A DNA stretch of 45,814 nt from Flavobacteriales bacterium (GCA_002705205.1 PAHP01000017.1:1-45814); one strand, 5' to 3'; positions 6,698 to 15,340 are shown, counted from the first letter of the stretch. Program-made: numbers and translations. Notes: a model not told the origin generated them from the letters alone.

Positions 6698-9569
6698 CTG
6701 TTCCATTTATTTGATCAAAACCATGACCAATTTCAATTGAATAAAAATAAACTCCAGCAGGAACATCTTTTTCTTTCTCATTTTTTCCATCCCACTGTTC
6801 ATGATACCCAACTGAATGGAAGACTAAACTACCAAATCTACCATAAATCCTCACCTCACTATCCTCATACAAAAAAGTATCCTCAAGACTCCAAGTATCA
6901 TTAATACCATCTTCATTTGGAGTAAATACATCAGGAATACATTCTGCTGTCATACTAGCAATTATGAAAGAAGTATCCTGAATACAGTTATTATCATCTA
7001 TAACTGAAACACTAAAACTACCAGGACTCATACCTAAGTTAATAGGATTCTCTGTAGAACCATTCCACCACTCAACAGAATATGGTTCAACACCTCCAAT
7101 TGCCGATGCTTCTAAATTAAAATCAAGATTCTCAAGGTTACATTCAAGAATAACTGACGGAGGATCTAATGTAATAATCATGTCTTCAATGATAAAATCT
7201 TCTCTAATCATACAGCCCTCCTTATCGGTAATCTCAAGCCAATGAGGACCTGGACAAATATCCGCATGTGTCGAGACCTCACCATTATCCCATAAGTATG
7301 TATATGGCTCAAAACCCCATAGAATAGAATCAGGGTGAGCCGTTGTATTTTGAATATCTAAAATTCCAATTGGCAAATAATATTCTACAATAACGGTATC
7401 AACTACAAAACAATCATATGATAAATCTGTTGTTAAAACGTAGTATGTCCCCTCACAAAGAATTGGAGAAACCTCCCCTTCTCCTATTGAATCCTCAAAG
7501 AAATTTAACCATTCATATGTAAAAGGTCCGGATGAATTTAAAGAATCTACTTCTACCTGAGCAGTATGAGAAGAATCATTATAATAAACTTCGGTGATTA
7601 ATTCATAATCAACTAAATAAACAGTATCTGAGACTAAAGCCCCACAATCATCTGTAACTCTCACAAAATAAGTGTAGATTGGACCAAATAGTGAATCAAT
7701 AGTTTGAGTTGTATCACCAGTATTCCATAAGAAATTTATTGGGGGAGTACCTCCATTCACAGAGACAGAGGCTAAACCACCATTACTACAACTAATATCA
7801 ATAAAACTCATAGATATTGATAAGGAATCCGGCTCTGTAATTAAAACACTAGCTACAGACTCACACCCACTCGCATCTTGAACTATCACAGAATATAAGC
7901 CTGCACCAACAACTCTTTGTTGACTAGAATCACCATCATCCCAAAGAATAGTATATGGAGATGTACCCCCTAATATGACTACACTTGCAATCGTACTGGC
8001 TCCATTACACAAGAGCATTGAATCAATAACATTCAACTGAACGTCAAGTAATTGAGGACTTTCTAAGAGTAAACTAAATGTATCTACGCAAGTAATAGAA
8101 TCAGTGACTATTAACGAATAAACCCCATCAGATAATCCGTATAATGAATCACTAGTACCTGTTCCATTTACCCAATAATAACTTAACTCACCTGTACCGC
8201 CAGCAACATCAATAGAAATACTACCATAATTCATGCCAGCACAAGATGAAGGGTAAAAAATTTCATTAGCAAGAATCTGATTTGGTTCACTTACAATATA
8301 TTCTTCTGAATATACACAGCCAATAGAATCAACAATATGAAGTAAATACACGCCTGCACTAAGCGCTAAATTATCTACCCCTCCCCATTGAATATCATAA
8401 GGGGTATTACCCCCAATAATAGAATCAATAATAATACTGCCTGATTGATCGCCAAAACATAAAACTGAATTAATTTTCTCAAAAACATTAATTTCATACT
8501 GAGCATAACATCTCACAGGTACAGTATCAATACAATTAAAATCTAAATCCTCAATATACATATCATACCATCCAGAAGGGACATAAATAGAATCAGTATT
8601 AGGACCTATAAACCCATATAAAATATTACCTCCACCTAAAACACTATCAATCTTTAGATATCCACTATCTGAGTTACAAAGAAGTGGAAAAGTGGTTGAT
8701 GCAAAAGTTTCGTAAGGATCAGGCTCTATTAACGTAAAAGTATCATTTAAAGTACAACCAAAAGAGTCAATAATAGACATTATGTAATTGCCTGCAAATA
8801 AACTATCAAAAATAATCTCATATGGGCTTACATTGGAGGAGAAATTATACGAAATACTATCTCTTGTCACCCATGATACCGTATCGTTTTCAATGATTAA
8901 GAAGCAATCATATTGATCTGATGACGCATACTGCTTACCACCAGAAATAGCGTATCTAATACTTCCCGTATTTACTCCTCTACAATTAATATGATTATAC
9001 GTTGTTGAGTCAATCAGTAATGCTGGTGGAGAATATATATTGGCAATAGTGGTATCAATACATCCAATAGAATCAGTAACAATAATCTGATAAGATGATT
9101 CAACTAGATTATTATGAATCGTATCAAATTGACCTGAAGAAAAAAGTACGCCATTTATATACCACTCATAAAGATATGGAGAACTTCCTGCATAAGCAAC
9201 TGTCTTCACAATACCATTTGAATCATTATCACAGCCAATAATATTCTGATGATACCCTCTTACTCCAAGAGGACATGCAATCCAATAATATTTAGTTGTA
9301 CTTCCAATATCAACCTTATAACTCCCACATTGCTGAATGATTACTGAATCAAGATTAGCCGAAAATTGCAATTCATTGATAGTATCTGCCTCTATCCAGC
9401 CAATTGAGTCATTATCATAATACCATGTAATAATCTGAGGTAAATTAATTATCTCTAAGAATATCGCTCCATCATGAAAACAATTATATGGTCGAACTGA
9501 ATCATTTATAATCTGTGATTTGCTGATTAATGAAAATAATAACAGAATTAATATAAATATCCTTTTCAT
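6681..9569 (-). CDS. Large secreted SprB-repeat protein with gliding-type C-terminal (CHU_C) domain
   Basis: The 962-residue product starts with a signal peptide (MKRIFILILLLFSLISKSQ). It then consists mainly of about nine or ten SprB-like Ig-fold repeats of 70-90 residues following the scheme 'GG..PY...W..G......L..G.Y...V.DS.GC', for example GGTSPYTILWDDGD and GGNTPYDIQWGGVDN. The end (from about residue 875) has CIPDVFTPNEDGINDTWSL and WDGKNEKEKDVPAGVYFYSI, the CHU_C or 'gliding motility-associated C-terminal' domain that sends type B cargo through the type IX system. It is probably a cell-surface or released adhesin. No enzymatic domain is recognisable. It is transcribed alone from a promoter at 9586-9593, convergent with miaA, which it overlaps by 17 bases. 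Confidence 0.9.
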   Translation of the reverse strand: MKRIFILILLLFSLISKSQIINDSVRPYNCFHDGAIFLEIINLPQIITWYYDNDSIGWIEADTINELQFSANLDSVIIQQCGSYKVDIGSTTKYYWIACPLGVRGYHQNIIGCDNDSNGIVKTVAYAGSSPYLYEWYINGVLFSSGQFDTIHNNLVESSYQIIVTDSIGCIDTTIANIYSPPALLIDSTTYNHINCRGVNTGSIRYAISGGKQYASSDQYDCFLIIENDTVSWVTRDSISYNFSSNVSPYEIIFDSLFAGNYIMSIIDSFGCTLNDTFTLIEPDPYETFASTTFPLLCNSDSGYLKIDSVLGGGNILYGFIGPNTDSIYVPSGWYDMYIEDLDFNCIDTVPVRCYAQYEINVFEKINSVLCFGDQSGSIIIDSIIGGNTPYDIQWGGVDNLALSAGVYLLHIVDSIGCVYSEEYIVSEPNQILANEIFYPSSCAGMNYGSISIDVAGGTGELSYYWVNGTGTSDSLYGLSDGVYSLIVTDSITCVDTFSLLLESPQLLDVQLNVIDSMLLCNGASTIASVVILGGTSPYTILWDDGDSSQQRVVGAGLYSVIVQDASGCESVASVLITEPDSLSISMSFIDISCSNGGLASVSVNGGTPPINFLWNTGDTTQTIDSLFGPIYTYFVRVTDDCGALVSDTVYLVDYELITEVYYNDSSHTAQVEVDSLNSSGPFTYEWLNFFEDSIGEGEVSPILCEGTYYVLTTDLSYDCFVVDTVIVEYYLPIGILDIQNTTAHPDSILWGFEPYTYLWDNGEVSTHADICPGPHWLEITDKEGCMIREDFIIEDMIITLDPPSVILECNLENLDFNLEASAIGGVEPYSVEWWNGSTENPINLGMSPGSFSVSVIDDNNCIQDTSFIIASMTAECIPDVFTPNEDGINDTWSLEDTFLYEDSEVRIYGRFGSLVFHSVGYHEQWDGKNEKEKDVPAGVYFYSIEIGHGFDQINGTVTILR

Positions 9570-9585
9570 AGTACCTTTATTAATG

Positions 9586-9593
9586 CAAAGATA
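9586..9593 (-). promoter_or_regulatory. -7 element of the SprB-repeat protein gene
   Basis: On the minus strand TATCTTTG fits TAnnTTTG. Its G is 16 bases before the ATG at 9569, so the leader would be about ten bases. No TTG is seen at the -33 position. Confidence 0.5.
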
Positions 9594-9609
9594 CCAATAA
9601 ATATAGACT

Positions 9610-10530
9610 TTATAAATGCTTAAAATCTATCAGTAAACCAGGATATGATAATATAGTATTCTTAAATCCTTTTTGTGTTTGAGTTAAAAGTTTATCAAGA
9701 TCTCTATATCTTTGAGAATAATGTCCAATAGCTAAAGTCTTAACTTTTGCTTTTCTAGCAATAGATGCAGCCTGTAAGGTTGTAGAATGACCTGTCTCTA
9801 TTGCTCTCAATTCTAAATCTGAGGTGAAGGTTGCCTCATGATAAAGCAGGTCTACTCCTTTCACCTTTTCTACTAAACTTTCATCATACTTTGTATCAGT
9901 ACAGAAAGCATATCTATTAGGTGAAGTATTTTGAGTTGTTAAGATCTCATTAGATATGATCTCTCCTTTAGAATTAATCCAATCAGCACCATCTTTTAAA
10001 CTATTCATCTTATCATAAGGAACATTATACTTCTCCACCTCTAAATTAATAATCTTTCTTTTACTTCTTTTCTCCTCAAATAGGAATCCAGAACACTTAA
10101 TTGAATGATTAAGAATTAAATTAGACACCTTAATATCATCATCTTCAAAAATAATAGAACCTTCATCTTCAGCTAATGGGTGAAAAAATAAAGGATAATT
10201 TAATTCTGTATTAGATGCTGATAATTGTAAATCAATAATATCTTTTAACTCTTTATGAGCATATATATGTAAATCTTTATTTCTTCCTAGAAGATGCATA
10301 GTAGTTATTAATCCTATTACTCCAAAATAATGATCCCCATGTAAATGACTAATAAAAATATGATTAATTCGTTGAAAATTTAATTCATATCTTCTTAACT
10401 GAATCTGTGTGCCTTCCCCACAATCAATTAAGAAAAACCGCTCATTCACATTTAGTAACTGAGCGGTTGGATTTCTGTCAATTTTAGGGATTGCAGAGCT
10501 ACACCCTAAAATAGTTAACTTAAATGACAT
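9610..10530 (-). CDS. rnz: Ribonuclease Z
   Basis: RNase Z is the metallo-beta-lactamase-fold endonuclease that trims the 3' ends of tRNA precursors. The 306-residue product has the usual length of the short form. It shows FKLTILGCSSAIP at the start, FFLIDCGEGTQIQLRRY, the zinc motif ISHLHGDHYFG (about residues 59-69), FCTDTKYDE, YHEATFTSDLE with the following TGHSTTLQAA, and late LAIGHYSQRY. Its ATG overlaps the stop of the preceding secreted-protein gene (TAATG), so it should be translationally coupled to that gene within the pyrR operon. The flexible arm that usually recognises tRNA elbows is present as the segment around residues 150-190. Confidence 0.95.
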   Translation of the reverse strand: MSFKLTILGCSSAIPKIDRNPTAQLLNVNERFFLIDCGEGTQIQLRRYELNFQRINHIFISHLHGDHYFGVIGLITTMHLLGRNKDLHIYAHKELKDIIDLQLSASNTELNYPLFFHPLAEDEGSIIFEDDDIKVSNLILNHSIKCSGFLFEEKRSKRKIINLEVEKYNVPYDKMNSLKDGADWINSKGEIISNEILTTQNTSPNRYAFCTDTKYDESLVEKVKGVDLLYHEATFTSDLELRAIETGHSTTLQAASIARKAKVKTLAIGHYSQRYRDLDKLLTQTQKGFKNTILSYPGLLIDFKHL

Positions 10531-11306
10531 TATTTTTTTATAACCATTCTATTTGTTAATACTTGAGTTCCATTATTTATTGAATACAAATACATCCCAT
10601 CAGAATAAGAGGAGGTATTAATATTAATCGTATTAACACCTCGATTTGAATCCATTATTATTGATTTAATCTCTTTCCCAAGTAAATTATATACCTTTAA
10701 AATAGTAAGACCTGATGTTCCTAGTACAAATTGAATCTTAGCTTGATCAGTAACAGGATTTGGATACACTCCTTTAAGTTCAAAAGTAGTATTATCAAAC
10801 TGATTAATTGTAGAATTTACCATATCAACTATATCTAAATAATAATAATCAATCACATCTGTTTGTGTAGGAAGGGGAATTGTAACTGGTCCAACTGTTC
10901 CCATACCATCTGTTTCTGTAGTCATCATTAACTGATAAGACCCAACATCAGCCATAGTTGGATTTGATGTAGATGTTAATACAGCACAAGAAGTAGTTCC
11001 TCCAGGAAAAGAACAGCTAGGAGGATCGCAAGCATAAGTAAAGTTTGAAGGCAAACCAGTAAGACTAGCTAATGTAATAGTTGATACAGTCACGTCAATT
11101 AGCGTGCCATTATATATTGTATTAGTATCCAATGGAGTAATTACTGTTATGACCTCACTGTAAGACTGTCCCACATAAGCTGGCGAAAGTCCAGTAGCAC
11201 TATCAGGATAAATACCTGCAGCCGTAAATTGAGGATCAGGTGTACATTGTGCATTCGCAAAAACTAAAGCAACTGTAAACGTTAAAGAAAGTAATATTTT
11301 TTTCAT
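10530..11306 (-). CDS. Secreted protein with T9SS type A sorting domain
   Basis: The 258-residue product has a signal peptide (MKKILLSLTFTVALVFANAQ) and a C-terminal T9SS type A sorting domain of about 75 residues. That domain begins with LKGVYPNPVTDQAKIQF and includes LKVYNLLGKEIKSI, INTSSYSDGMYLYSI and a final basic RMVIKK. The middle (about residues 21-165) is a beta-rich segment containing CDPPSCSFPGGTTSC, with no family that I recognise. It should be exported across the outer membrane by the type IX system and anchored or released. It sits oddly inside a pyrimidine/tRNA-processing operon, 16 bases after the STAS-like gene and overlapping rnz by one base. Confidence 0.88.
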   Translation of the reverse strand: MKKILLSLTFTVALVFANAQCTPDPQFTAAGIYPDSATGLSPAYVGQSYSEVITVITPLDTNTIYNGTLIDVTVSTITLASLTGLPSNFTYACDPPSCSFPGGTTSCAVLTSTSNPTMADVGSYQLMMTTETDGMGTVGPVTIPLPTQTDVIDYYYLDIVDMVNSTINQFDNTTFELKGVYPNPVTDQAKIQFVLGTSGLTILKVYNLLGKEIKSIIMDSNRGVNTININTSSYSDGMYLYSINNGTQVLTNRMVIKK

Positions 11307-11322
11307 ATTTAGTATTTTGAGT

Positions 11323-11622
11323 TTATAAGTTTAGTTGTCTTTCTATTTCTTCCATCTCAATAAAGTCATAAGCTTCTTGTAATGTTGGTACAATCTTCAA
11401 ATCATCATCAAAGGAAAAATTACAAACTATTAAAAAAGAGCTATTCTTCTTATTGATACTTTCGTCAAATGTAATAAATTTATCTTTAATAGTATTTATA
11501 AGATCAAAATCTACACCTCTAAGATCTGCAATAAAATGTTTTACCTCTGAAGTAATATTCAAATCAGAGAAATTATTATCTACTCCTAACTTAAATACCA
11601 ATGTACTCTGCTGTATATTCAT
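11323..11622 (-). CDS. Small STAS-like protein between pyrB and rnz
   Basis: This 99-residue protein has no signal peptide or membrane segment. The alternating pattern FKLGVDNNFSDLN...VKHFIADLRGVDF...SSFLIVCNF...DLKIVPTLQEAYDFIEMEEIERQLNL suggests a small alpha/beta fold like the STAS (anti-sigma-factor antagonist) domain. The ending 'VPTLQEAxDxIEMExIER' is, from memory, well conserved in flavobacterial proteins encoded next to rnz, some of which carry a misleading 'ribonuclease Z' name. The usual phosphorylatable serine of SpoIIAA is not evident, so a signalling role is not shown. The ATG overlaps the pyrB stop by one base. Function is unknown. Confidence 0.7.
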   Translation of the reverse strand: MNIQQSTLVFKLGVDNNFSDLNITSEVKHFIADLRGVDFDLINTIKDKFITFDESINKKNSSFLIVCNFSFDDDLKIVPTLQEAYDFIEMEEIERQLNL

Positions 11623-12554
11623 TAATTTAACTTTATTTTCCCAGCAAGTAAATATAAGACCGCCATTCTTATTGCAACCCCATTTTCTACTTGATCTAAA
11701 ATAATCGAATGACTTGAATCAGCAACATCAGAGCTTAATTCTACTCCCCTATTTATAGGGCCAGGATGCATAATTGTAATGTCTTTTTTCAACCCATCAA
11801 GAACATTCTTATCTATCCCATACACCATGGCATATTCTCTTAAAGAAGGAAAATAATTCACATCTTGCCTTTCTAACTGAATTCTTAATACATTGGCAAC
11901 ATCACACCATTCTAAAGCTTCTTTCAAATCTGAAAAATGCTCTACCTGTAAAGATTCTAAATTTTTTGGCATTAATGAAGAAGGGCCACAAACCCTAACT
12001 TCTGCCCCTAACTTTCTCAAACAGAATATATTAGATAATGCAACTCTTGAATGTAAAATATCCCCAATTACAACAATCTTCTTGCCTTTCACTTCCCCAT
12101 ATTTCTCTCTGATAGAATAAGAATCTAGCAATGCCTGTGTAGGATGCTCGTGAGTACCATCTCCTGCATTGATGATTTTTGCATCAATATTTCTTGATAA
12201 AAAAACAGAAGCCCCAGGGTTTGGGTGTCTGATGACAACAATATCAACCTTCATAGCTAAGATATTATTTACAGTATCCAAAAGTGTTTCTCCTTTCTTT
12301 ATTGAAGAGGAAACTGATGAAAAGTTTATTATATCAGCAGAAAGTCTTTTCTCTGCAAGTTCAAACGATAGCTTTGTTCTTGTAGAATTTTCAAAAAATA
12401 AATTTGCTATGGTAATATCTCTTAATGAAGGGACCTTCTTAATTGGTTGACTAATAATCTTTTTAAAATTATCTGCAGTCTTAAAAATAAGTTCAATATC
12501 TGATTTCTCTAAATATTTTATTCCTAATAAATGATCAACCGATAAATTATTCAT
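11622..12554 (-). CDS. pyrB: Aspartate carbamoyltransferase catalytic subunit
   Basis: PyrB joins carbamoyl phosphate and aspartate in the first committed step of pyrimidine synthesis. The 310-residue product has the carbamoyl-phosphate loop FFENSTRTKLSFELAEKRL (about residues 53-71), the SSSIKKGETLLDT loop carrying the lysine, HPTQALLDSYSI, and IMHPGPINRGVE near the end. No regulatory subunit gene (pyrI) is present nearby. It follows pyrR with a one-base overlap (TAATG) and is followed by the STAS-like gene in the same way, so the three should be translated together. Confidence 0.96.
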   Translation of the reverse strand: MNNLSVDHLLGIKYLEKSDIELIFKTADNFKKIISQPIKKVPSLRDITIANLFFENSTRTKLSFELAEKRLSADIINFSSVSSSIKKGETLLDTVNNILAMKVDIVVIRHPNPGASVFLSRNIDAKIINAGDGTHEHPTQALLDSYSIREKYGEVKGKKIVVIGDILHSRVALSNIFCLRKLGAEVRVCGPSSLMPKNLESLQVEHFSDLKEALEWCDVANVLRIQLERQDVNYFPSLREYAMVYGIDKNVLDGLKKDITIMHPGPINRGVELSSDVADSSHSIILDQVENGVAIRMAVLYLLAGKIKLN

Positions 12555-13099
12555 TATTCTTCTTTTCTCATTAAGACTCTATCTTTGCCAGCAACCTCTT
12601 TCCACTCAACAATTACTTTCTCAGAGTCAATTGCATTTACTGTTCTTCCAACATAATCAGATTGAATCGGTAAGTGCCGACTAAACCTTCTATCTATTAA
12701 GATTAAAAGCTCAACACTTGTAGGTCTCCCAAAGGTCATTAAAGCATCAATAGCAGATCTTACTGATCTTCCAGTATATAAGACATCATCAATTAATACA
12801 ACTCTTTTTCCTTCAACTGAAAGGTTCATATCCATCTCTTCTGGAAGTATAGGATTCTCTCTTCTCATTAGATCATCACGATAAAATGATATATCTACAT
12901 TACCTGATTCAATAATATTTAATGGATTAATCATATTAAGCTGACTTAGAATTCTATTACTAAGGTACCTTCCTCTTGGTTGAATCCCAACTAGTACAGT
13001 ATTCTCAAAATTATTATGATTCTCGATTAATTGATGACAAAGCCTTTCAATTATTATTTGAATTGATTCCTTATTTAAGATTTGTCTTTCTTCTATCAT
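12554..13099 (-). CDS. pyrR: PyrR: pyrimidine operon regulator / uracil phosphoribosyltransferase
   Basis: The 181-residue product has the phosphoribosyltransferase fold of PyrR with TVLVGIQPRGRYLSNRI, the PRPP-binding VVLIDDVLYTGRSVRSAIDAL (about residues 96-116) and LLILIDRRFSRHLPIQSDYVG, which is typical of PyrR rather than Upp. In Firmicutes PyrR binds an attenuator RNA upstream of pyr genes. Here the candidate promoter is only seven bases before the ATG, so the operon has no leader that could hold such an element. In this organism the protein may act mainly as an enzyme or bind RNA elsewhere. It is the first gene of the pyrR-pyrB-STAS-like-T9SS cargo-rnz run. Confidence 0.92.
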   Translation of the reverse strand: MIEERQILNKESIQIIIERLCHQLIENHNNFENTVLVGIQPRGRYLSNRILSQLNMINPLNIIESGNVDISFYRDDLMRRENPILPEEMDMNLSVEGKRVVLIDDVLYTGRSVRSAIDALMTFGRPTSVELLILIDRRFSRHLPIQSDYVGRTVNAIDSEKVIVEWKEVAGKDRVLMRKEE

Positions 13100-13106
13100 T
13101 GAGTTA

Positions 13107-13114
13107 CAAAAGTA
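13107..13114 (-). promoter_or_regulatory. -7 element of the pyrR operon
   Basis: On the minus strand TACTTTTG fits TAnnTTTG, and its G is seven bases before the ATG at 13099. It lies directly downstream of the rpsA terminator. No clear TTG is found at -33. Confidence 0.5.
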
Positions 13115-13116
13115 GC

Positions 13117-13144
13117 AAAAAAAAGCCCCAAATAAATGGGGCTT
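13117..13144 (-). terminator. Rho-independent terminator of rpsA
   Basis: AAGCCCCA (13123-13130) and TGGGGCTT (13137-13144) form a perfect 8-bp stem with a six-base loop. On the minus strand the stem is followed by a T run (complement of 13117-13122). It starts five bases after the rpsA stop. Confidence 0.9.
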
Positions 13145-13149
13145 AAATA

Positions 13150-15183
13150 TTATTTTTCAGTCTCTATATCATTCTTCAAAGACGCTAGGCTATCGAGATC
13201 GCCTAATGTTGATTGTTGTTTATCACTCTCAAGCTTTTTCATTATCTTTTTATTAGAACTCGCAGTTTTCTTTCTTTCAGCTTCAAGCTCCTCTTTAAAG
13301 ATAGAAGTATGAGATGCTAATATCCTTTTATTCTCTGTAGAAAATTCAAGAATTCTAAAAGATAATGTTTCTCCTACTAAAATAGTAGATCCATCATCTT
13401 TCTCAGTATGCCTTCTTGGAACAAATGCTTCAACTTCATCAGATAATGAGATTACAGCACCTTTATCAAACACTTCCTTCACTAATCCCTCATAATCTTT
13501 ACCTTCTTTAAATTTCTTAGCATACTCATCCCAAGGATTTTCTTCTAATTGCTTATGTCCCAAGCTAATCTTTCGATTACTTTTATCAATATCAAGAACA
13601 ATTACATCAAGCATTTCATCAACCTGAGTAAATTCAGCTGGATGCTTTATTTTCTTTGTCCAAGATAAATCAGATATATGCACAAGCCCATCAACTCCCT
13701 CAACTAATTCAACAAATATTCCAAAGTTTGTGAAGTTTCTTACTTTAACACTATGTTTAGATCCTACTGGAAAATTAGCTTCAATTTCAGACCATGGATC
13801 TGGTGTCATTTGCTTAACACCTAACGACATCTTTCTTGTCTCTTTATCTAAAGTTAAGACTTGTGCCTTAACTACATCACCTTTCTTATAGAAGTCATTA
13901 GCTGATCTTAAATGTGTTGACCAAGACATCTCAGAAACATGTAATAATGCCTCAACACCTGCTTGTAATTCAATAAATACTCCATAATCAGCTACTACTA
14001 CAACTTTCCCTTCTACCTCATCACCAACTTTTAAATCCTCGTCTAAACTATCCCAAGGATGAGAGCCTAATTGTTTTAATCCTAACTGGATTCTACTCTT
14101 ACCTTCATCAAAATCAAGAATTACAACATTAATTGTTTCATCTAAAGATACAATCTCTTCTGGATGAGAAATCCTTCCCCATGATAAATCTGTAATATGA
14201 ACCAAGCCATCAATACCACCTAGATCAACAAATACACCATATGATGTAATATTCTTAACAGTACCCTCAAGAACTTGTCCTTTTTCTAACTTAGACATAA
14301 TCTCCTTAGTTTGCACAGCTAAATCAGCCTCAATTAATGCTTTATGAGAAACAACGACATTTCTGAATGCCTCATTTACTTTGACAACTTTAAACTCCAT
14401 CTTTTTACCAACATATTCATCATAGTCACGAATTGGCTTAACATCAATTTGTGAGCCAGGTAAGAAACACTCAATTCCAAATACATCTACAATCATACCT
14501 CCTTTTGTTCTGCTTAATATTTGACCATTTACAACTTCACCTGTTTCTAAAGCAACATTAACCTTTTCCCAAGCCCTTAGCACTCTAGCTCTTCGATGAG
14601 AAAGTACTAATTGTCCATTCTTATCTTCCTGTTTCTCAACTAGAACCTCAACAGTATCACCTGATTTTAAGTCTGGATTATATTTAAACTCATTAAAAGA
14701 AATAATACCATCAGACTTAAAATTAATATCAACCACAACTTCTCTATCAGTAATAGTAACAACAGTTCCATCAAGCACTTGTTTATCCATAATTTCAGGA
14801 AGTGTAGATGTATACTCCTTTTCAAGATCTGCTCTTTCTTTAATAGAATACATATCATTCTGAGTAGCCGTTTCCCAATCAAAATCTTCTTTAGATTTTT
14901 CCCCTACTTTCTTATCTGATTGTTCTACAACCTCTACTTGGTCAACAACTAATTTATCATCTGATTTTACGTCTTCTACATTAGTTATCTCACTTGCTTC
15001 TAAATTCTCAATCTCTGAGATATCTTTTTTCTTTAATCTCTTCTTTTTTAGAGTTTTCTCAGATTTTACTTTATCAATAACTGGATTTTGTTCTTCTACA
15101 ACAGAATTATCGGTTACTTCATTTTTTTCTGTTTGTGTATTCTCTTCTGTAGACTCTGGATTTTCTTTCTTCTCTGCTACCAT
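13150..15183 (-). CDS. rpsA: 30S ribosomal protein S1
   Basis: S1 binds mRNA on the 30S subunit and helps translation start, especially where Shine-Dalgarno sequences are weak, as in Bacteroidota. The 677-residue product has a lysine- and glutamate-rich N-terminal extension of about 120 residues. Six S1 (OB-fold) repeats then start near residues 131, 213, 300, 385, 470 and 557. Repeats three to five show the standard 'G.V..I..YGVFV.L..G..GLVHISDLSW' form. The basic C-terminal tail has about 55 residues. The charged extension makes the protein longer than E. coli S1 (557 residues), as is usual in this phylum. The gene has its own promoter, a structured leader of about 115 bases and a strong terminator. 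Confidence 0.97.
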   Translation of the reverse strand: MVAEKKENPESTEENTQTEKNEVTDNSVVEEQNPVIDKVKSEKTLKKKRLKKKDISEIENLEASEITNVEDVKSDDKLVVDQVEVVEQSDKKVGEKSKEDFDWETATQNDMYSIKERADLEKEYTSTLPEIMDKQVLDGTVVTITDREVVVDINFKSDGIISFNEFKYNPDLKSGDTVEVLVEKQEDKNGQLVLSHRRARVLRAWEKVNVALETGEVVNGQILSRTKGGMIVDVFGIECFLPGSQIDVKPIRDYDEYVGKKMEFKVVKVNEAFRNVVVSHKALIEADLAVQTKEIMSKLEKGQVLEGTVKNITSYGVFVDLGGIDGLVHITDLSWGRISHPEEIVSLDETINVVILDFDEGKSRIQLGLKQLGSHPWDSLDEDLKVGDEVEGKVVVVADYGVFIELQAGVEALLHVSEMSWSTHLRSANDFYKKGDVVKAQVLTLDKETRKMSLGVKQMTPDPWSEIEANFPVGSKHSVKVRNFTNFGIFVELVEGVDGLVHISDLSWTKKIKHPAEFTQVDEMLDVIVLDIDKSNRKISLGHKQLEENPWDEYAKKFKEGKDYEGLVKEVFDKGAVISLSDEVEAFVPRRHTEKDDGSTILVGETLSFRILEFSTENKRILASHTSIFKEELEAERKKTASSNKKIMKKLESDKQQSTLGDLDSLASLKNDIETEK

Positions 15184-15204
15184 TTTTTTTATTTTTCTTT
15201 GTAT

Positions 15205-15243
15205 CTTAAAGTAAGTTAAGGTATTTAGATGTCCAACTTTAAG
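15205..15243 (-). promoter_or_regulatory. Second stem-loop of the rpsA leader, just before the start codon
   Basis: CTTAAAGT (15205-15212) and ACTTTAAG (15236-15243) are perfect 8-bp arms around a 23-base loop. The stem ends about 20 bases before the ATG, where initiating ribosomes bind. AAGTT/AACTT within the loop offers an alternative pairing. A role in S1 autoregulation is inference. Confidence 0.5.
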
Positions 15244-15264
15244 AGTTGTTAACTATCAATTATT

Positions 15265-15298
15265 CCTTTTCACTACCTTAAACCACATCCTGAAAAGG
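15265..15298 (-). promoter_or_regulatory. First stem-loop of the rpsA leader, at the predicted 5' end
   Basis: On the minus strand CCTTTTCA (15298-15291) and TGAAAAGG (15272-15265) form an 8-bp stem around an 18-base loop rich in G and T. The stem begins about five bases after the -7 box, that is at the expected transcription start. Confidence 0.55.
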
Positions 15299-15302
15299 CC
15301 TG

Positions 15303-15333
15303 CAAAAATATAACTTTAATTTGAATTACTCAA
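15303..15333 (-). promoter_or_regulatory. Promoter of rpsA
   Basis: On the minus strand TTG (15333-15331) is followed after 20 bases by TATTTTTG (15310-15303), an excellent fit to the Bacteroidota promoter. Transcription should start near 15298. Confidence 0.75.
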
Positions 15334-15340
15334 AAACTAT

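Noticed and set aside
6900-9400. Direct repeats that might be a CRISPR array or satellite
   Set aside because: The repeats are at protein level only (SprB-like domains of 70-90 residues with diverged DNA); no constant short repeat with regular spacers is seen.
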